From a virus, in the IMG/VR virus record IMGVR_UViG_3300046007_002438, positions 1 through 36,795 of that record: DNA of 36,795 bases. The stretch is one strand, 5' to 3'. Below the pieces are notes generated by a model. The model saw only the letters and a list, made by a program, of their open reading frames with translations, did no database searches and was not told where the DNA came from. Of this stretch, positions 18,276 through 25,767 are shown one piece after another (within the stretch, counting starts at the first letter, position 1; each line of letters begins with the position of its first letter). A program made the translations under genes and the position numbers.

Positions 18276-18478
18276 TCTTTCACCTTATAAAACTTTTTAG
18301 ACCCAATGCGCACTATGTCAGCAATACCATTTTCATAGAATCTGTTTAGTGTACGGGCTACTCTGTTCTCGCTTACGATCCACTCTTTTGCAATCGTCTT
18401 TGCCTGAACGGGGGTTTTCTTATGTGAGCATAAATACTCCCACACTCCTTGCTCAAAGTCGGTCATCTCAACTGCCAC
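18272..18478 (-). CDS. Winged-helix-like DNA-binding protein (68 aa)
   Basis: The sequence fits a short winged helix: helix TDFEQGVWEYLCSH, helix PVQAKTIAKEWIVSENRVARTLNRFYENG, then a wing-like IVRIGSKKFYKVKE. The start is GTG at 18478 with AGGAGAA at good spacing; the in-frame ATG 12 nt later has poorer spacing. It overlaps the preceding gene's end. It could regulate the operon or act as an accessory DNA binder. Confidence 0.62.
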   Translation of the reverse strand: MAVEMTDFEQGVWEYLCSHKKTPVQAKTIAKEWIVSENRVARTLNRFYENGIADIVRIGSKKFYKVKE

Positions 18479-18701
18479 TGTTCTTCTCCTTTAGTTTGGC
18501 TTCGATGGCTCGGTAAAACGCAAGTGGGTGCGTTGTGGTTTCTTCAATATCCAAAACCTCATCTCGGCTCAACTCAACCCATTCACGCTTTGGTTGCGCT
18601 AGTGCTTTGCGTAGATTTTCTTTTACTGATGTCCAATTGTTGGGGCAAGTGTTTTCTAAAGCCGTCAACGCCAACTCTGCTGCATCTCGTAGGTCGCTCA
18701 T
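18468..18701 (-). CDS. Small phage protein of unknown function (77 aa)
   Basis: The first ~35 residues are a helical segment (LRDAAELALTALENTCPNNW). A middle EWVELSRDEVLDIEE motif follows, then a charged helix (RAIEAKLKEKN). This combination is familiar from short accessory proteins in phages of Burkholderiales and relatives, but no function is known. Its ATG overlaps the stop of the Rap1a-like gene as ATGA, so it is translationally coupled. Confidence 0.6.
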   Translation of the reverse strand: MSDLRDAAELALTALENTCPNNWTSVKENLRKALAQPKREWVELSRDEVLDIEETTTHPLAFYRAIEAKLKEKNSGS

Positions 18702-19027
18702 AGTCTAGTACCACTACGATTGTTAGCGCAAGGCCACACTTGGGATAACGCATTCACCACAAGAGAATCGGCAGAGTAATGTCTTCTGTCAGGGTTAAGT
18801 TCTAAGTACTGCTTAACCACATCCCGGGCTTGGCCTGCTGTTACATTTTGTGGGGCGCATACCTTTACTCTTGCGTACACATCAGCCACACCTTGAACAT
18901 AGCCAAGGGCAACCATCTTTGGAATGGACTCGGAGTCGTTCATCCTCGACAGCAGACCGTTACCATCTAAAAACTCAGCACTTGCCATGCATGGTACAAA
19001 CAACAACCCAGTAATTAGTTTTTTCAT
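18698..19027 (-). CDS. Secreted Rap1a/Tai-like protein (109 aa)
   Basis: Start chosen at the ATG with AGGAGG at ideal spacing; it overlaps the glycosyltransferase stop as ATGA. Residues 1-17 are a Sec signal peptide (MKKLITGLLFVPCMASA). The mature part follows the Rap1a/Tai family pattern: GNGLL near 22-26, GYVQGVADV at 42-50, VCAP, NVTAGQARDVVKQYL, then HYSADSLVVNAL and a C-terminal WPC. Family members include periplasmic immunity proteins of type VI effectors. Two of the usual cysteines are lost (positions about 29 and 41 are Met and Leu/Ala), whereas C57 and C100 remain. A periplasmic protective role for the infected cell is an inference. Confidence 0.72.
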   Translation of the reverse strand: MKKLITGLLFVPCMASAEFLDGNGLLSRMNDSESIPKMVALGYVQGVADVYARVKVCAPQNVTAGQARDVVKQYLELNPDRRHYSADSLVVNALSQVWPCANNRSGTRL

Positions 19028-19779
19028 TTTAGGTTTCCTCCTGCTTTGACAATATCCCCACCGAATACATAAGTACCTACGTGGTCTAGTTTGACAAATG
19101 GGTTCGCCCATATCGAGCCGCCCAACTTGCGCCATATCTCACAGAAGTGGTAGTCCTCAGATAACAACGCACCCGTATCGTCAATGCTCGTGGCAAAGAA
19201 CTCATGGGTCAGCGGCTTGGCGTATTCGCCTGTCTCAGGGTCTTTAAATGACGACGTGCGGTAGGTCGGTACATGAGGCATCAGATCTTCAAACACCTTG
19301 CGCTTAATCAGCATGAACCCTGTACCACCGTGACGAATCTCGATGCACCCATCTTGATTAGTTTCTGCCCGTTGCCCAACCATGTTAAACACGAACGCCC
19401 CACCGTAGTCGGCTAAGTTTTCTTTACCCTGCTTGGCGGCTTCGGATACTTTCTTCCAATCAACTTCTTTCTTGGGGTAAATACCTACGCAAATATCTTT
19501 GTCTGCCGCCATCAGCGTGGCTACTGCCTGCCCATCAAAACCAATGTCGGCGTCAATGAACATCAAATAGTCCATACCCTTTTCAAGAAACAGTCTTGCT
19601 AACTCGTTACGGGCACGGGTAATCAAACTCTCGTTCATCATCTGCGCCCAGTACACGGGCACACCCACTTGCCGCATTTTGTTTAGGGTTCCCAACAACC
19701 CTGCTACGTAATGACCTGTGCACATCCCGCCGTACATGGGAGTTGCAATCATTAGACTTGGTTTCTTTTCTTCGGTCAT
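19024..19779 (-). CDS. GT-A fold glycosyltransferase-like protein (251 aa)
   Basis: The N-terminus MIATPMYGG and the DxD-type motif FIDADIG (D76, D78) indicate a GT-A nucleotide-sugar transferase fold. Further support comes from HGGTGFMLIKRKVFE (substrate/acceptor region), the acidic LLSEDYHFCE motif and the LDHVGTY C-terminal segment. No membrane segment is seen, so it should be cytosolic. It is coupled by ATGA overlaps to a methyltransferase upstream and the Rap1a-like gene downstream. Targets may be phage DNA bases, virion proteins or host surface polymers; sequence alone does not decide. Confidence 0.78.
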   Translation of the reverse strand: MTEEKKPSLMIATPMYGGMCTGHYVAGLLGTLNKMRQVGVPVYWAQMMNESLITRARNELARLFLEKGMDYLMFIDADIGFDGQAVATLMAADKDICVGIYPKKEVDWKKVSEAAKQGKENLADYGGAFVFNMVGQRAETNQDGCIEIRHGGTGFMLIKRKVFEDLMPHVPTYRTSSFKDPETGEYAKPLTHEFFATSIDDTGALLSEDYHFCEIWRKLGGSIWANPFVKLDHVGTYVFGGDIVKAGGNLK

Positions 19780-20363
19780 ACTTTCCTCACGATAAGTTGA
19801 TACCCGGAATGGGCAATAAGTAATTCATCCTCAAACATATTTACAAACGCATCTACCGCTACCTTGGGGCGCTGTAACAGGGTGAACCCCGGCGGCTTCC
19901 AAGCATAGTCATCAAACACCATGAATCCGTCTTTCTTCAGCAGAGGCCATGCCATGCACGCATCTGTCAGCACATCTTTGGCTAGATGCGACCCGTCTAT
20001 ATAGATGAAGTCAAACTGTTTTTTGTGGGCAATCAATCCAGCCAACCCTTCAACAGACGTACTTCTGAGCGACACTACGGCACGGTTAGGAAACTTACTA
20101 CGAACCAAAGAAATATTTTTATGGAACCTTTCTTCTGTCCCTGCCATATCTTCGGGTGTGTGTTCAGCGCCTCCGTCCCATGTGTCGATGCAGACAATCT
20201 CGCCGCCATCTTCCATCATGTTCTCGATAGTCCATACAGAAGACCGCCCCTCGAATGAACCAATCTCTAAGAAGTTCTTGCGTGCCGGTAGGTGTGGAAT
20301 TAACTGCGACCATACTTGGGGCGCCCATGCAAACCAGTCTTTTGTGTATTCATAATCACTCAT
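19776..20363 (-). CDS. Class I SAM-dependent methyltransferase (195 aa)
   Basis: Rossmann-type methyltransferase: motif I is FLEIGSFEGRSS (about 32-43), the acidic end of strand 2 is VCIDTWDG, and FDFIYIDGSH is the motif IV/V region. MVFDDYAW follows, as in the Methyltransf_24 group that often modifies sugars or small molecules. There is no target-recognition domain typical of DNA base methylases. Together with the coupled glycosyltransferase it suggests glycan or sugar-moiety modification. ATGA overlaps on both sides place it in the same operon. Confidence 0.8.
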   Translation of the reverse strand: MSDYEYTKDWFAWAPQVWSQLIPHLPARKNFLEIGSFEGRSSVWTIENMMEDGGEIVCIDTWDGGAEHTPEDMAGTEERFHKNISLVRSKFPNRAVVSLRSTSVEGLAGLIAHKKQFDFIYIDGSHLAKDVLTDACMAWPLLKKDGFMVFDDYAWKPPGFTLLQRPKVAVDAFVNMFEDELLIAHSGYQLIVRKV

Positions 20364-20833
20364 GCAACACCTCTGTAAGTTGTACTCATTAGTTCCGCAT
20401 AGGAAAACTTTTTACCTAACGCTTGTATCACATCTATATGTTCTTCAGAATGCTTAAGCAATTTGTTATCAAAAACAAACGCATGTTTTGGCATTGTTGT
20501 TTGATGGTAAACAAAATCACGCCCTGTTGGCGTCAGACGCCACAGCCCTGAACCTCGTTTATCTTCATCCATACCTTTTACCTTGGATTCTAGTAACCCC
20601 CAATGCTGCAGGGTAGACATCGACTTAGACCTCAAAATCCACGGCGGGGCTTTACCTAAATCAACCCAATCCCCTTCAGGAAAGTTTTGGAGCATCCAAA
20701 TCATGCCTCGTACGTGCGTGCTTGTTATTTGATACCCATTGATCTTGCCCCACCTATGGCAACAAGGGCAATTAGTGCCGTCTTCTTCTATAGCAATTTG
20801 AAACACTAACTGCGCTTCTGCAAGCGTTACCAT
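20360..20833 (-). CDS. CPCC-motif protein with winged-helix-like region (157 aa)
   Basis: Start set at ATG 20833, which has GAGGAG about 9 nt upstream; an earlier TTG lies inside the previous gene and has no such site. The protein has a NCPCCHRWG cluster (C22, C24, C25), suggesting a small zinc-binding motif. Residues ~60-115 look like a winged helix (helices followed by LWRLTPTGRDFVY). It overlaps the methyltransferase start by ATGA. A nucleic-acid-binding or regulatory role is plausible; no family is firmly recognised. Confidence 0.6.
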   Translation of the reverse strand: MVTLAEAQLVFQIAIEEDGTNCPCCHRWGKINGYQITSTHVRGMIWMLQNFPEGDWVDLGKAPPWILRSKSMSTLQHWGLLESKVKGMDEDKRGSGLWRLTPTGRDFVYHQTTMPKHAFVFDNKLLKHSEEHIDVIQALGKKFSYAELMSTTYRGVA

Positions 20834-20846
20834 TACATTCTCCTCT

Positions 20847-21062
20847 TTAGAACGGGGCTTCCTCAAACTCCGAAAACTTTATCCTGCGGACTTTGGTTTG
20901 TTTTTTCATCCACTTAGCAATTAACTTTCTTTCTGCATCGGTCTTAAAAGGCCAAGCCATACGCATCGGATCAATGGGCAAATCAGCCGCATCAAGATAC
21001 TGATGCTCAGGCTCGACCAACTGGTTTATCAAAAACCAATCTACCGGTGGTTCACTCACCAT
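20847..21062 (-). CDS. Small hypothetical protein (71 aa)
   Basis: Start set at ATG 21062, which is preceded by GGAG and overlaps the end of the upstream gene by 11 bp. The product is acidic and aromatic in its first half (PPVDWFLINQLVEPEHQYLD) and basic in its second (ERKLIAKWMKKQTKVRRIKF), ending EFEEAPF. No motif identifies its function. The operon position between a regulator-like gene and the CPCC gene is all that can be said. Confidence 0.55.
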   Translation of the reverse strand: MVSEPPVDWFLINQLVEPEHQYLDAADLPIDPMRMAWPFKTDAERKLIAKWMKKQTKVRRIKFSEFEEAPF

Positions 21063-21426
21063 TTTGCTCCAACTGACGCAACCGGATAGCAAGGAACGAC
21101 GCAATCACATTAAGGTTATCAATCTGACGCTCGACATTTGCAAGTTCTTCACGAACAAAGTCGGTGTTGGGTGTCGGCTTGGGTGCGATTTCTTTGTTCA
21201 TCCTAATTTTTTCCTTTGCATAAACTTCAAGAGGCACTCCCAATTTCTTAACAATAGTTGCCTCGACCTTGGATATGGCGACTTTCTTCATACCATTTTT
21301 CATTTGCCACCGCATTGAATACACCGTTTGTGGCTTTACTTTAAATTTCTTAGCAATCGCTGCCACGGAATTGCCTGCTTTAATTGCGGCTTGAATTTGC
21401 TCTGTTTTTCTCGTCTTGGTTCTCAT
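21052..21426 (-). CDS. HTH DNA-binding protein with C-terminal coiled coil (124 aa)
   Basis: Residues ~8-40 form a resolvase/transposase-style helix-turn-helix (TEQIQAAIKAGNSVAAIAKK, then FKVKPQTVYSMRW). A basic linker follows and a helical, dimerisation-type C-terminus (REELANVERQIDNLNVIASF). There is no catalytic domain, so it is more likely a regulator or a small terminase-like binder than a recombinase. Its ATG overlaps the nuclease stop as ATGA. Confidence 0.65.
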   Translation of the reverse strand: MRTKTRKTEQIQAAIKAGNSVAAIAKKFKVKPQTVYSMRWQMKNGMKKVAISKVEATIVKKLGVPLEVYAKEKIRMNKEIAPKPTPNTDFVREELANVERQIDNLNVIASFLAIRLRQLEQNGE

Positions 21427-22100
21427 CTGTATAGCCCTTTTCCATTATGTTCACAGTCTTGTACCGGACAAAATTTACGGCATGTGAAATTCGGTACGGC
21501 ATTCCACACATCGGTCTCCATCGCTTTTTCCAAGCGTTGAATCTCGGGTAGCCACTTAGCCCACGCACCTTCTTGTATGTCGTCGGTGTAGGCGGCTCTA
21601 ACTAAATCCTCGGCAACTACAAATACCAACCCTGCTTTTATGCTTTTAACGTGAGGGAAGTGCTTAAATACTAAAAGGGCTAACAACTCTAACTGTTTGC
21701 GATCAGCGTACTGACTGCTCTTGCTAGTCTTGTAGTCAACCAAATGCGCACGGTCTTGATCAATGATTAGTAAGTCCGCAATTCCACGGAACCACACGTT
21801 CTCATCTCGGAACCCAACTGGCTCGAAGTTTTTGGTCAACCCCATCTCGTACTCACACAACTTAAGACCGGGGAGTGCCTTAAGCGCATCCAACGTCGGC
21901 TTCAGAAAGGCATACCGTGGGTCAAGGCTCTTGTCGTTACAGACATAATCCTCGGCGGCTTGGTGTACTTCTGTGCCGTAGATCAAGTGCTGCTGTGGCG
22001 GCTCGACAATATCCTTCGCTATCCGCAGTCGGTAATACTTCCGTGGGCATTGTTGGAACAGCGAGATACTGCTGTAAGACCATGTGTAGTTACTCGACAT
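21423..22100 (-). CDS. PD-(D/E)XK nuclease with Cas4/RecB-type Fe-S cysteines (225 aa)
   Basis: RecB-family exonuclease fold: GTEVHQAAE contains the H46 motif, GIADLLIID contains D109, and VDYKTSK contains D122 and K124. Cysteines C18 (QQCPRKYY) and C207, C211, C216 at the C-terminus form the split four-cysteine pattern that binds a 4Fe-4S cluster in Cas4 and AddB. The size is typical of stand-alone phage Cas4-like nucleases. It probably resects DNA ends for recombination or degrades host DNA. There is no CRISPR array nearby. It is expressed with polymerase, VRR-NUC and SNF2 helicase genes. Confidence 0.85.
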   Translation of the reverse strand: MSSNYTWSYSSISLFQQCPRKYYRLRIAKDIVEPPQQHLIYGTEVHQAAEDYVCNDKSLDPRYAFLKPTLDALKALPGLKLCEYEMGLTKNFEPVGFRDENVWFRGIADLLIIDQDRAHLVDYKTSKSSQYADRKQLELLALLVFKHFPHVKSIKAGLVFVVAEDLVRAAYTDDIQEGAWAKWLPEIQRLEKAMETDVWNAVPNFTCRKFCPVQDCEHNGKGLYR

Positions 22101-22260
22101 GACTTCTCACCGCTACGCGCATCATGCGTAGTTCAACAATTGCTTCTTCAATCAGCGTATTGGCTTCTTCGTATTTGCTAATTTTTAGCAACTGATACGC
22201 TTCTTTCATCTTTTTATCTGCCTCAAGATAATACGGGGCAAAGTCCATTTTGTTATTCAT
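22090..22260 (-). CDS. Small helical protein between polymerase and nuclease genes (56 aa)
   Basis: Found by translating the 160-bp gap. The reading frame begins at an ATG that overlaps the polymerase stop (ATGA) and ends TAA, overlapping the nuclease start by 11 bp. The product (starting MNNKMDFAPYYLEADKKMKE) is almost entirely helical, charged, and ends in ...VRSHVE. The start/stop coupling at both ends and the absence of any other feature in the gap support a real gene. No function is known. Confidence 0.72.
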   Translation of the reverse strand: MNNKMDFAPYYLEADKKMKEAYQLLKISKYEEANTLIEEAIVELRMMRVAVRSHVE

Positions 22261-24056
22261 CAGGCATCTCCATAGTTTGTAGCAACTCCAACTTCACAGG
22301 TAAGGGGTAGTGTCTGCGCCCACTTGGGTCGCCATTTCATGCACTCAGTTACATAAGCCACAGCCTCATCAGCCTCGGCTTCTTTAGCAATACATACAAT
22401 AGAATCGTGTACGGTCAGCGCGACTTTGTATTTCTTTGCGACACGGAGCATTTGCTCACCAACCGCACATCGCGCAACCGCTTGAGTAAAGTTCTCGGTG
22501 ACTTTCCCGCCATAGATTTTTGTTTCGCCCATCCTTGTTTTATACGAATACTGACCGTCGGAGTCGGCTTTGAGTCCCCGGTAGGTAAGATACAACCCGG
22601 ATGGTAGTCGGATACCTTGTTCTGTGACGGATACAACATCAGGGTACATTCCAATGGGTGTAGTCTGTCTTGCAACCAAAGCATCGAGACTCTTTTGTGC
22701 TTGTTTCCACAACGCTGGGATTTTGGGATAGGTTTGTCGATAGACGGCGATAATGCGTTGGCACTCTGCCTCCGGTAGGTCAACCCCAAATACCTTAAGT
22801 TGAGCCTGAAACTTAGTCGCGCCCATTCCGTATCCCGCCCCAAGGATAGTCGTCTTACCAACAAATCGCTCTTCCTTCGTAATTTCCTCGACAGATTTGC
22901 CATAAATTGCCGACGCCATAATTTTGTATACGTCTTCACCTTTATCGAACGCATCAACTAAGTCTCCCTGTCCCGCTAACCACGCCACAGTACGGGCTTC
23001 AATCTGTGATGAGTCAGCATTAATAATCACATAGCCAGTCGGCGGGATAATGGCTTGCTTAAGCCTCCCACTCCTCGGTAGGTTCTGAAGATTAAGTTTG
23101 TCATCGCCTCCCCAACGCCCCGTGTGGGCGGCGTAGTACCGTAGGGGCACGGGCATCTTGCCCCGCTTTGCTATTCCAATAAATCGTGTGGTACGAGTCT
23201 CTTCTAGCGTACTCTTAGTTCCAAGCCGTGCGGCGACAAGTGCTTGCACCCGCAGATCCTCATGCTCCTGTAATTCTTTCAGCCCCTCATCAGACTTAGC
23301 CAACGCCCACGCTTTTTTGCCTGTGACAGGGCTAATCTTAGTCGGCACCATCACGCCCATGCTTTGTAGAAGAGCAGCAAACTTATCGTTCGACATCAGC
23401 GTATCTCTGTCGGACTCCGCAGCAGCCATCAACTTTTCTTTTTTATCTTTGACATCCTCTAAGTGTTGCTCAAGCGACGGTAGGTCTAGTTCTAAGACCG
23501 GCTCAGTAAACATTCGCAGAGTGAGGTCAATAAGTTTAAGTTCTGTTTTAGTAAATCTAGGGGCAAGGCGTTGAAAAAGAGCGTAAGTGAGGTCAACGTC
23601 ATTACGACAATAACTACCGTACCGGCTAAGATCCTCATCAGAAAACGCTGCTCGTCTTTTGCCCATCGCATTAACCACTTCATTGCCTTTGACTCCTAGG
23701 TTGTATCGTTCAGCCAACTTCGCCAAACTGTTTCCGACTTCAAGCCCGTCGGTTGCACGTGCCATGCACAAGGTATCCAACCACGCCATCGGCTTAACAC
23801 CGAATTTCCAAGAAAGGATTGCGCCATCGAACATAGTGTTATGCGCCAAAACAAACGCCTCAGCCCACTTAAACTTACCCAAGAAATGCATGGTCTCAGA
23901 GTACGTACCGCTAAACCATTCTGTCTCGGCGTCGTCAACCTTTACGCCAACCCCTATGACTTCAAAGTTGTCGTCACGCACGTACTCCTCTGTGGTCATC
24001 TTTGAGAGCGAAAACTCTCTGTCGTAATACGTCTCAAAATCTACGCTAATAATCAT
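22260..24056 (-). CDS. Family A DNA polymerase with 3'-5' exonuclease domain (598 aa)
   Basis: Replicative polymerase of the phage. The exonuclease domain has DFE (D6, E8), AHNTMFD (H72, N73, D77) and a YCRND motif (D153). The polymerase domain has HTGRW (311-315), motif A NADSSQIEAR (D348, E353), motif B with R397, K401 and Y409 in FVGKTTILGAGYGMGA, and motif C VHDS (H550, D551). There is no 5'-3' exonuclease domain. The residue equivalent to E. coli Phe762 is Leu405, a change linked in viral-ecology work to slower, possibly temperate lifestyles. It overlaps neighbours on both sides and is co-transcribed with nucleases and a helicase. Confidence 0.95.
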   Translation of the reverse strand: MIISVDFETYYDREFSLSKMTTEEYVRDDNFEVIGVGVKVDDAETEWFSGTYSETMHFLGKFKWAEAFVLAHNTMFDGAILSWKFGVKPMAWLDTLCMARATDGLEVGNSLAKLAERYNLGVKGNEVVNAMGKRRAAFSDEDLSRYGSYCRNDVDLTYALFQRLAPRFTKTELKLIDLTLRMFTEPVLELDLPSLEQHLEDVKDKKEKLMAAAESDRDTLMSNDKFAALLQSMGVMVPTKISPVTGKKAWALAKSDEGLKELQEHEDLRVQALVAARLGTKSTLEETRTTRFIGIAKRGKMPVPLRYYAAHTGRWGGDDKLNLQNLPRSGRLKQAIIPPTGYVIINADSSQIEARTVAWLAGQGDLVDAFDKGEDVYKIMASAIYGKSVEEITKEERFVGKTTILGAGYGMGATKFQAQLKVFGVDLPEAECQRIIAVYRQTYPKIPALWKQAQKSLDALVARQTTPIGMYPDVVSVTEQGIRLPSGLYLTYRGLKADSDGQYSYKTRMGETKIYGGKVTENFTQAVARCAVGEQMLRVAKKYKVALTVHDSIVCIAKEAEADEAVAYVTECMKWRPKWAQTLPLTCEVGVATNYGDA

Positions 24057-24354
24057 ATTTTTGTTTCTTAGTTTTTGCGACTACACGGGATACAGCATCA
24101 AAGAAATAATTAGGTGGCTCTTTTGTTTTATCATGCATAATGGTAGCCATGATGGCATCTCGCGTAGCCTGACGTTTTAACCTAATGTATTTACGCTTAA
24201 TCAAAAACTTCTCAATCCAATTGAAACGACCCTCTTGTAATATGTCATTCCACTTAGTTTCTATGTTGCGTGACTCAAAAGGGTGTACAAACTCTTCGGG
24301 GTACATATCCATACGATCAAGCATAATTTTTACTTGCTCAGAAACTATTCCCAC
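24046..24354 (-). CDS. Basic hypothetical protein upstream of the polymerase (102 aa)
   Basis: The start is GTG at 24354 with GAGGAG at good spacing. Residues 1-40 are mixed acidic/aromatic; residues ~45-75 are strongly basic and helical (FLIKRKYIRLKRQATRDAIM), and the C-terminus is KTKKQKYDY. Such charge suggests nucleic-acid binding. It overlaps the polymerase gene by 11 bp. No family is recognised; a polymerase accessory role is only a guess from position. Confidence 0.55.
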   Translation of the reverse strand: MGIVSEQVKIMLDRMDMYPEEFVHPFESRNIETKWNDILQEGRFNWIEKFLIKRKYIRLKRQATRDAIMATIMHDKTKEPPNYFFDAVSRVVAKTKKQKYDY

Positions 24355-24378
24355 TTTTACTCCTCAGAACTGGTCAGG

Positions 24379-24693
24379 TCAGCATCTGTCATCGTCGTCA
24401 GCGATGAAAGAACGCAACGCAATCTCAAGCGACTCAAGGCTAGTCTCGTTGACCACATAAGAAATACCACCGGCTTCTTCGATGGTTGCTAACTCACGCT
24501 CTTGTAATGCAGTAAGTTTACCCGCGCCTGCCTTGCACTCGATGGCAAGAAACCTACCGCGCATACACGCAATAATATCGGGAACTCCACTTCGACCATA
24601 GCCGCCTGTTGCAGGCATGAAGTGATAGATGTCGTACTTTTTTAGGAGAGCCTTGACCTTAGCCTTGACTCTGCCCTCAGGTGTGACTGCCAT
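24379..24693 (-). CDS. VRR-NUC domain nuclease (104 aa)
   Basis: Stand-alone VRR-NUC protein (PD-(D/E)XK superfamily), the class related to Holliday-junction and flap nucleases. Key residues are D39 in SGVPDII, E52 and K54 in AIECKAG, and Q64 in LTALQ, with the GRSGVPD and GGISYVV motifs typical of the family. It is the first gene after the promoter at 24723-24751 and has GAGGAT before the ATG. It probably resolves branched replication or packaging intermediates. Confidence 0.88.
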   Translation of the reverse strand: MAVTPEGRVKAKVKALLKKYDIYHFMPATGGYGRSGVPDIIACMRGRFLAIECKAGAGKLTALQERELATIEEAGGISYVVNETSLESLEIALRSFIADDDDRC

Positions 24694-24722
24694 GAAATAT
24701 CCTCTTGTCTAATTATGGACAG

Positions 24723-24751
24723 AGTATACTTCAAATAAAAATAGATTGCAA
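24723..24751 (-). promoter_or_regulatory. Sigma70-like promoter for the nuclease/polymerase unit
   Basis: On the minus strand TTGCAA (24746-24751) lies 17 bp from TATACT (24723-24728, 5 of 6 consensus). The surroundings are very AT-rich. Predicted start is about 24716, giving a ~20-nt leader before the VRR-NUC ATG. It sits just beyond the palindromic terminator at 24786-24818, as expected for a new transcription unit. Confidence 0.68.
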
Positions 24752-24785
24752 GATATTTTTTAGGTAGGGAGAACCCCAAAGAAAA

Positions 24786-24818
24786 ACGGACAAAACCGTG
24801 TGACGCGGTTTTGTCCGT
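24786..24818 (-). terminator. Perfect palindrome (dispersed repeat copy 1) acting as terminator
   Basis: Stem ACGGACAAAACCG (24786-24798) pairs perfectly with CGGTTTTGTCCGT (24806-24818) around a 7-nt loop. On the minus strand it runs into a T-rich tract (GTTTTTCTTT), the form of an intrinsic terminator ending the leftward unit that stops at 24910. It is one of six copies of the dispersed element (see the repeat entries). In this copy both arms carry the GACAAAACCG half, whereas the others pair GACAAAACCG with CGGGAATGTC. The 216-bp gap 24694-24909 holds only this element and the promoter. Confidence 0.75.
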
Positions 24819-24909
24819 GAGGAAAGGTGTGGGATTAGCAGATTAACCTGTCCCACGCAGGCTGATTGGATACTACTTACCGCATCTGCAATACGGGTTA
24901 CGTCAAACC

Positions 24910-25755
24910 TTACATAATCTTGGTTTCGCCTGCTACGATGAAATAGATTGTTTCTTTCTTAACACCGTCGTCGCTCTCATACTTAATGCCGATGTCGGCA
25001 GCAAACTGATTCTTGTCTAGCAATTTGAGCATGGTAAATTTTTCCTGTGTGTACTGATCCAACTCATAAGTGCTTTGGTGTTTGCTAGTCGTATCAGGGT
25101 TGCCTATATGCGCACACAGTAATGTTTCATCTTGCATAACCCTGATAGCATAGCCGTTGTTGGCTTTTAAGTGAGCAAACACATTGCAGGCAATCTCATA
25201 GTTTTCTCCCTTCCGTATTGTGTCGTTACTACTCATTGAGTCGATGATCCGCTTTGGCACAGGGGGGTTGTTAGCCATGACTACATCGACAAAGTAATTA
25301 GCAAGTTCTAGGGAATTAATACTGATTGAGTTCCGATAGTCCCTCTCAACTTTTTCGTGCATAGACTCTACTGCGTACTTGACATTTGAAATTAGACTCT
25401 TGCCCAACTCTGCCAGAGGCTTCTTCGTAAATGCTTCTATTGCAGTACGTGCTGCTACCTTGGCGTTCTTGCAATACTTGGTATCACGATCCCCCCGTGA
25501 CTTCTTGATATTGTCGGACTCAAGGGCATACCACATCTCGGTTGTTCCATTAGTAGGACTGTACCGTTGATAACGCGAGTAGATCTTGCCCACCTTTTGT
25601 CCGTCTTGCCATACCTTAACGGTCTCGACATAGTGATTGTCGGAATACGATTCCACCTCATACTCTAGAAGGGGGCGCTTGGCATAGACCAAATCAAGTA
25701 CCTCTTGTAGTCGGGGTGCGAGGGTTGCGCCTTGGCGCAGGTTTTTAATCTTCAT
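24910..25755 (-). CDS. Hypothetical protein at the end of the MoxR/VWA unit (281 aa)
   Basis: Start chosen at ATG 25755 with TTGGAG upstream; an earlier in-frame TTG overlaps that site and is less likely. No domain is recognised. The protein is mixed alpha/beta with a basic middle (YSRYQRYSPTNG, NIKKSRGDRDTKYCKNAK), and a C-terminal part with probable strands (ETIYFIVAGETKIM). It is 12 bp downstream of the DUF3150-like gene and is the last gene before the terminator. Its function may be tied to that cassette. Confidence 0.6.
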   Translation of the reverse strand: MKIKNLRQGATLAPRLQEVLDLVYAKRPLLEYEVESYSDNHYVETVKVWQDGQKVGKIYSRYQRYSPTNGTTEMWYALESDNIKKSRGDRDTKYCKNAKVAARTAIEAFTKKPLAELGKSLISNVKYAVESMHEKVERDYRNSISINSLELANYFVDVVMANNPPVPKRIIDSMSSNDTIRKGENYEIACNVFAHLKANNGYAIRVMQDETLLCAHIGNPDTTSKHQSTYELDQYTQEKFTMLKLLDKNQFAADIGIKYESDDGVKKETIYFIVAGETKIM

Positions 25756-25767
25756 AGGTTTCTCCAA

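Noticed and set aside
21423-22100. CRISPR-associated locus suggested by the Cas4-like nuclease
   Set aside because: No direct-repeat array with regular spacers and no other cas gene is visible; stand-alone Cas4-like nucleases are common in phages.
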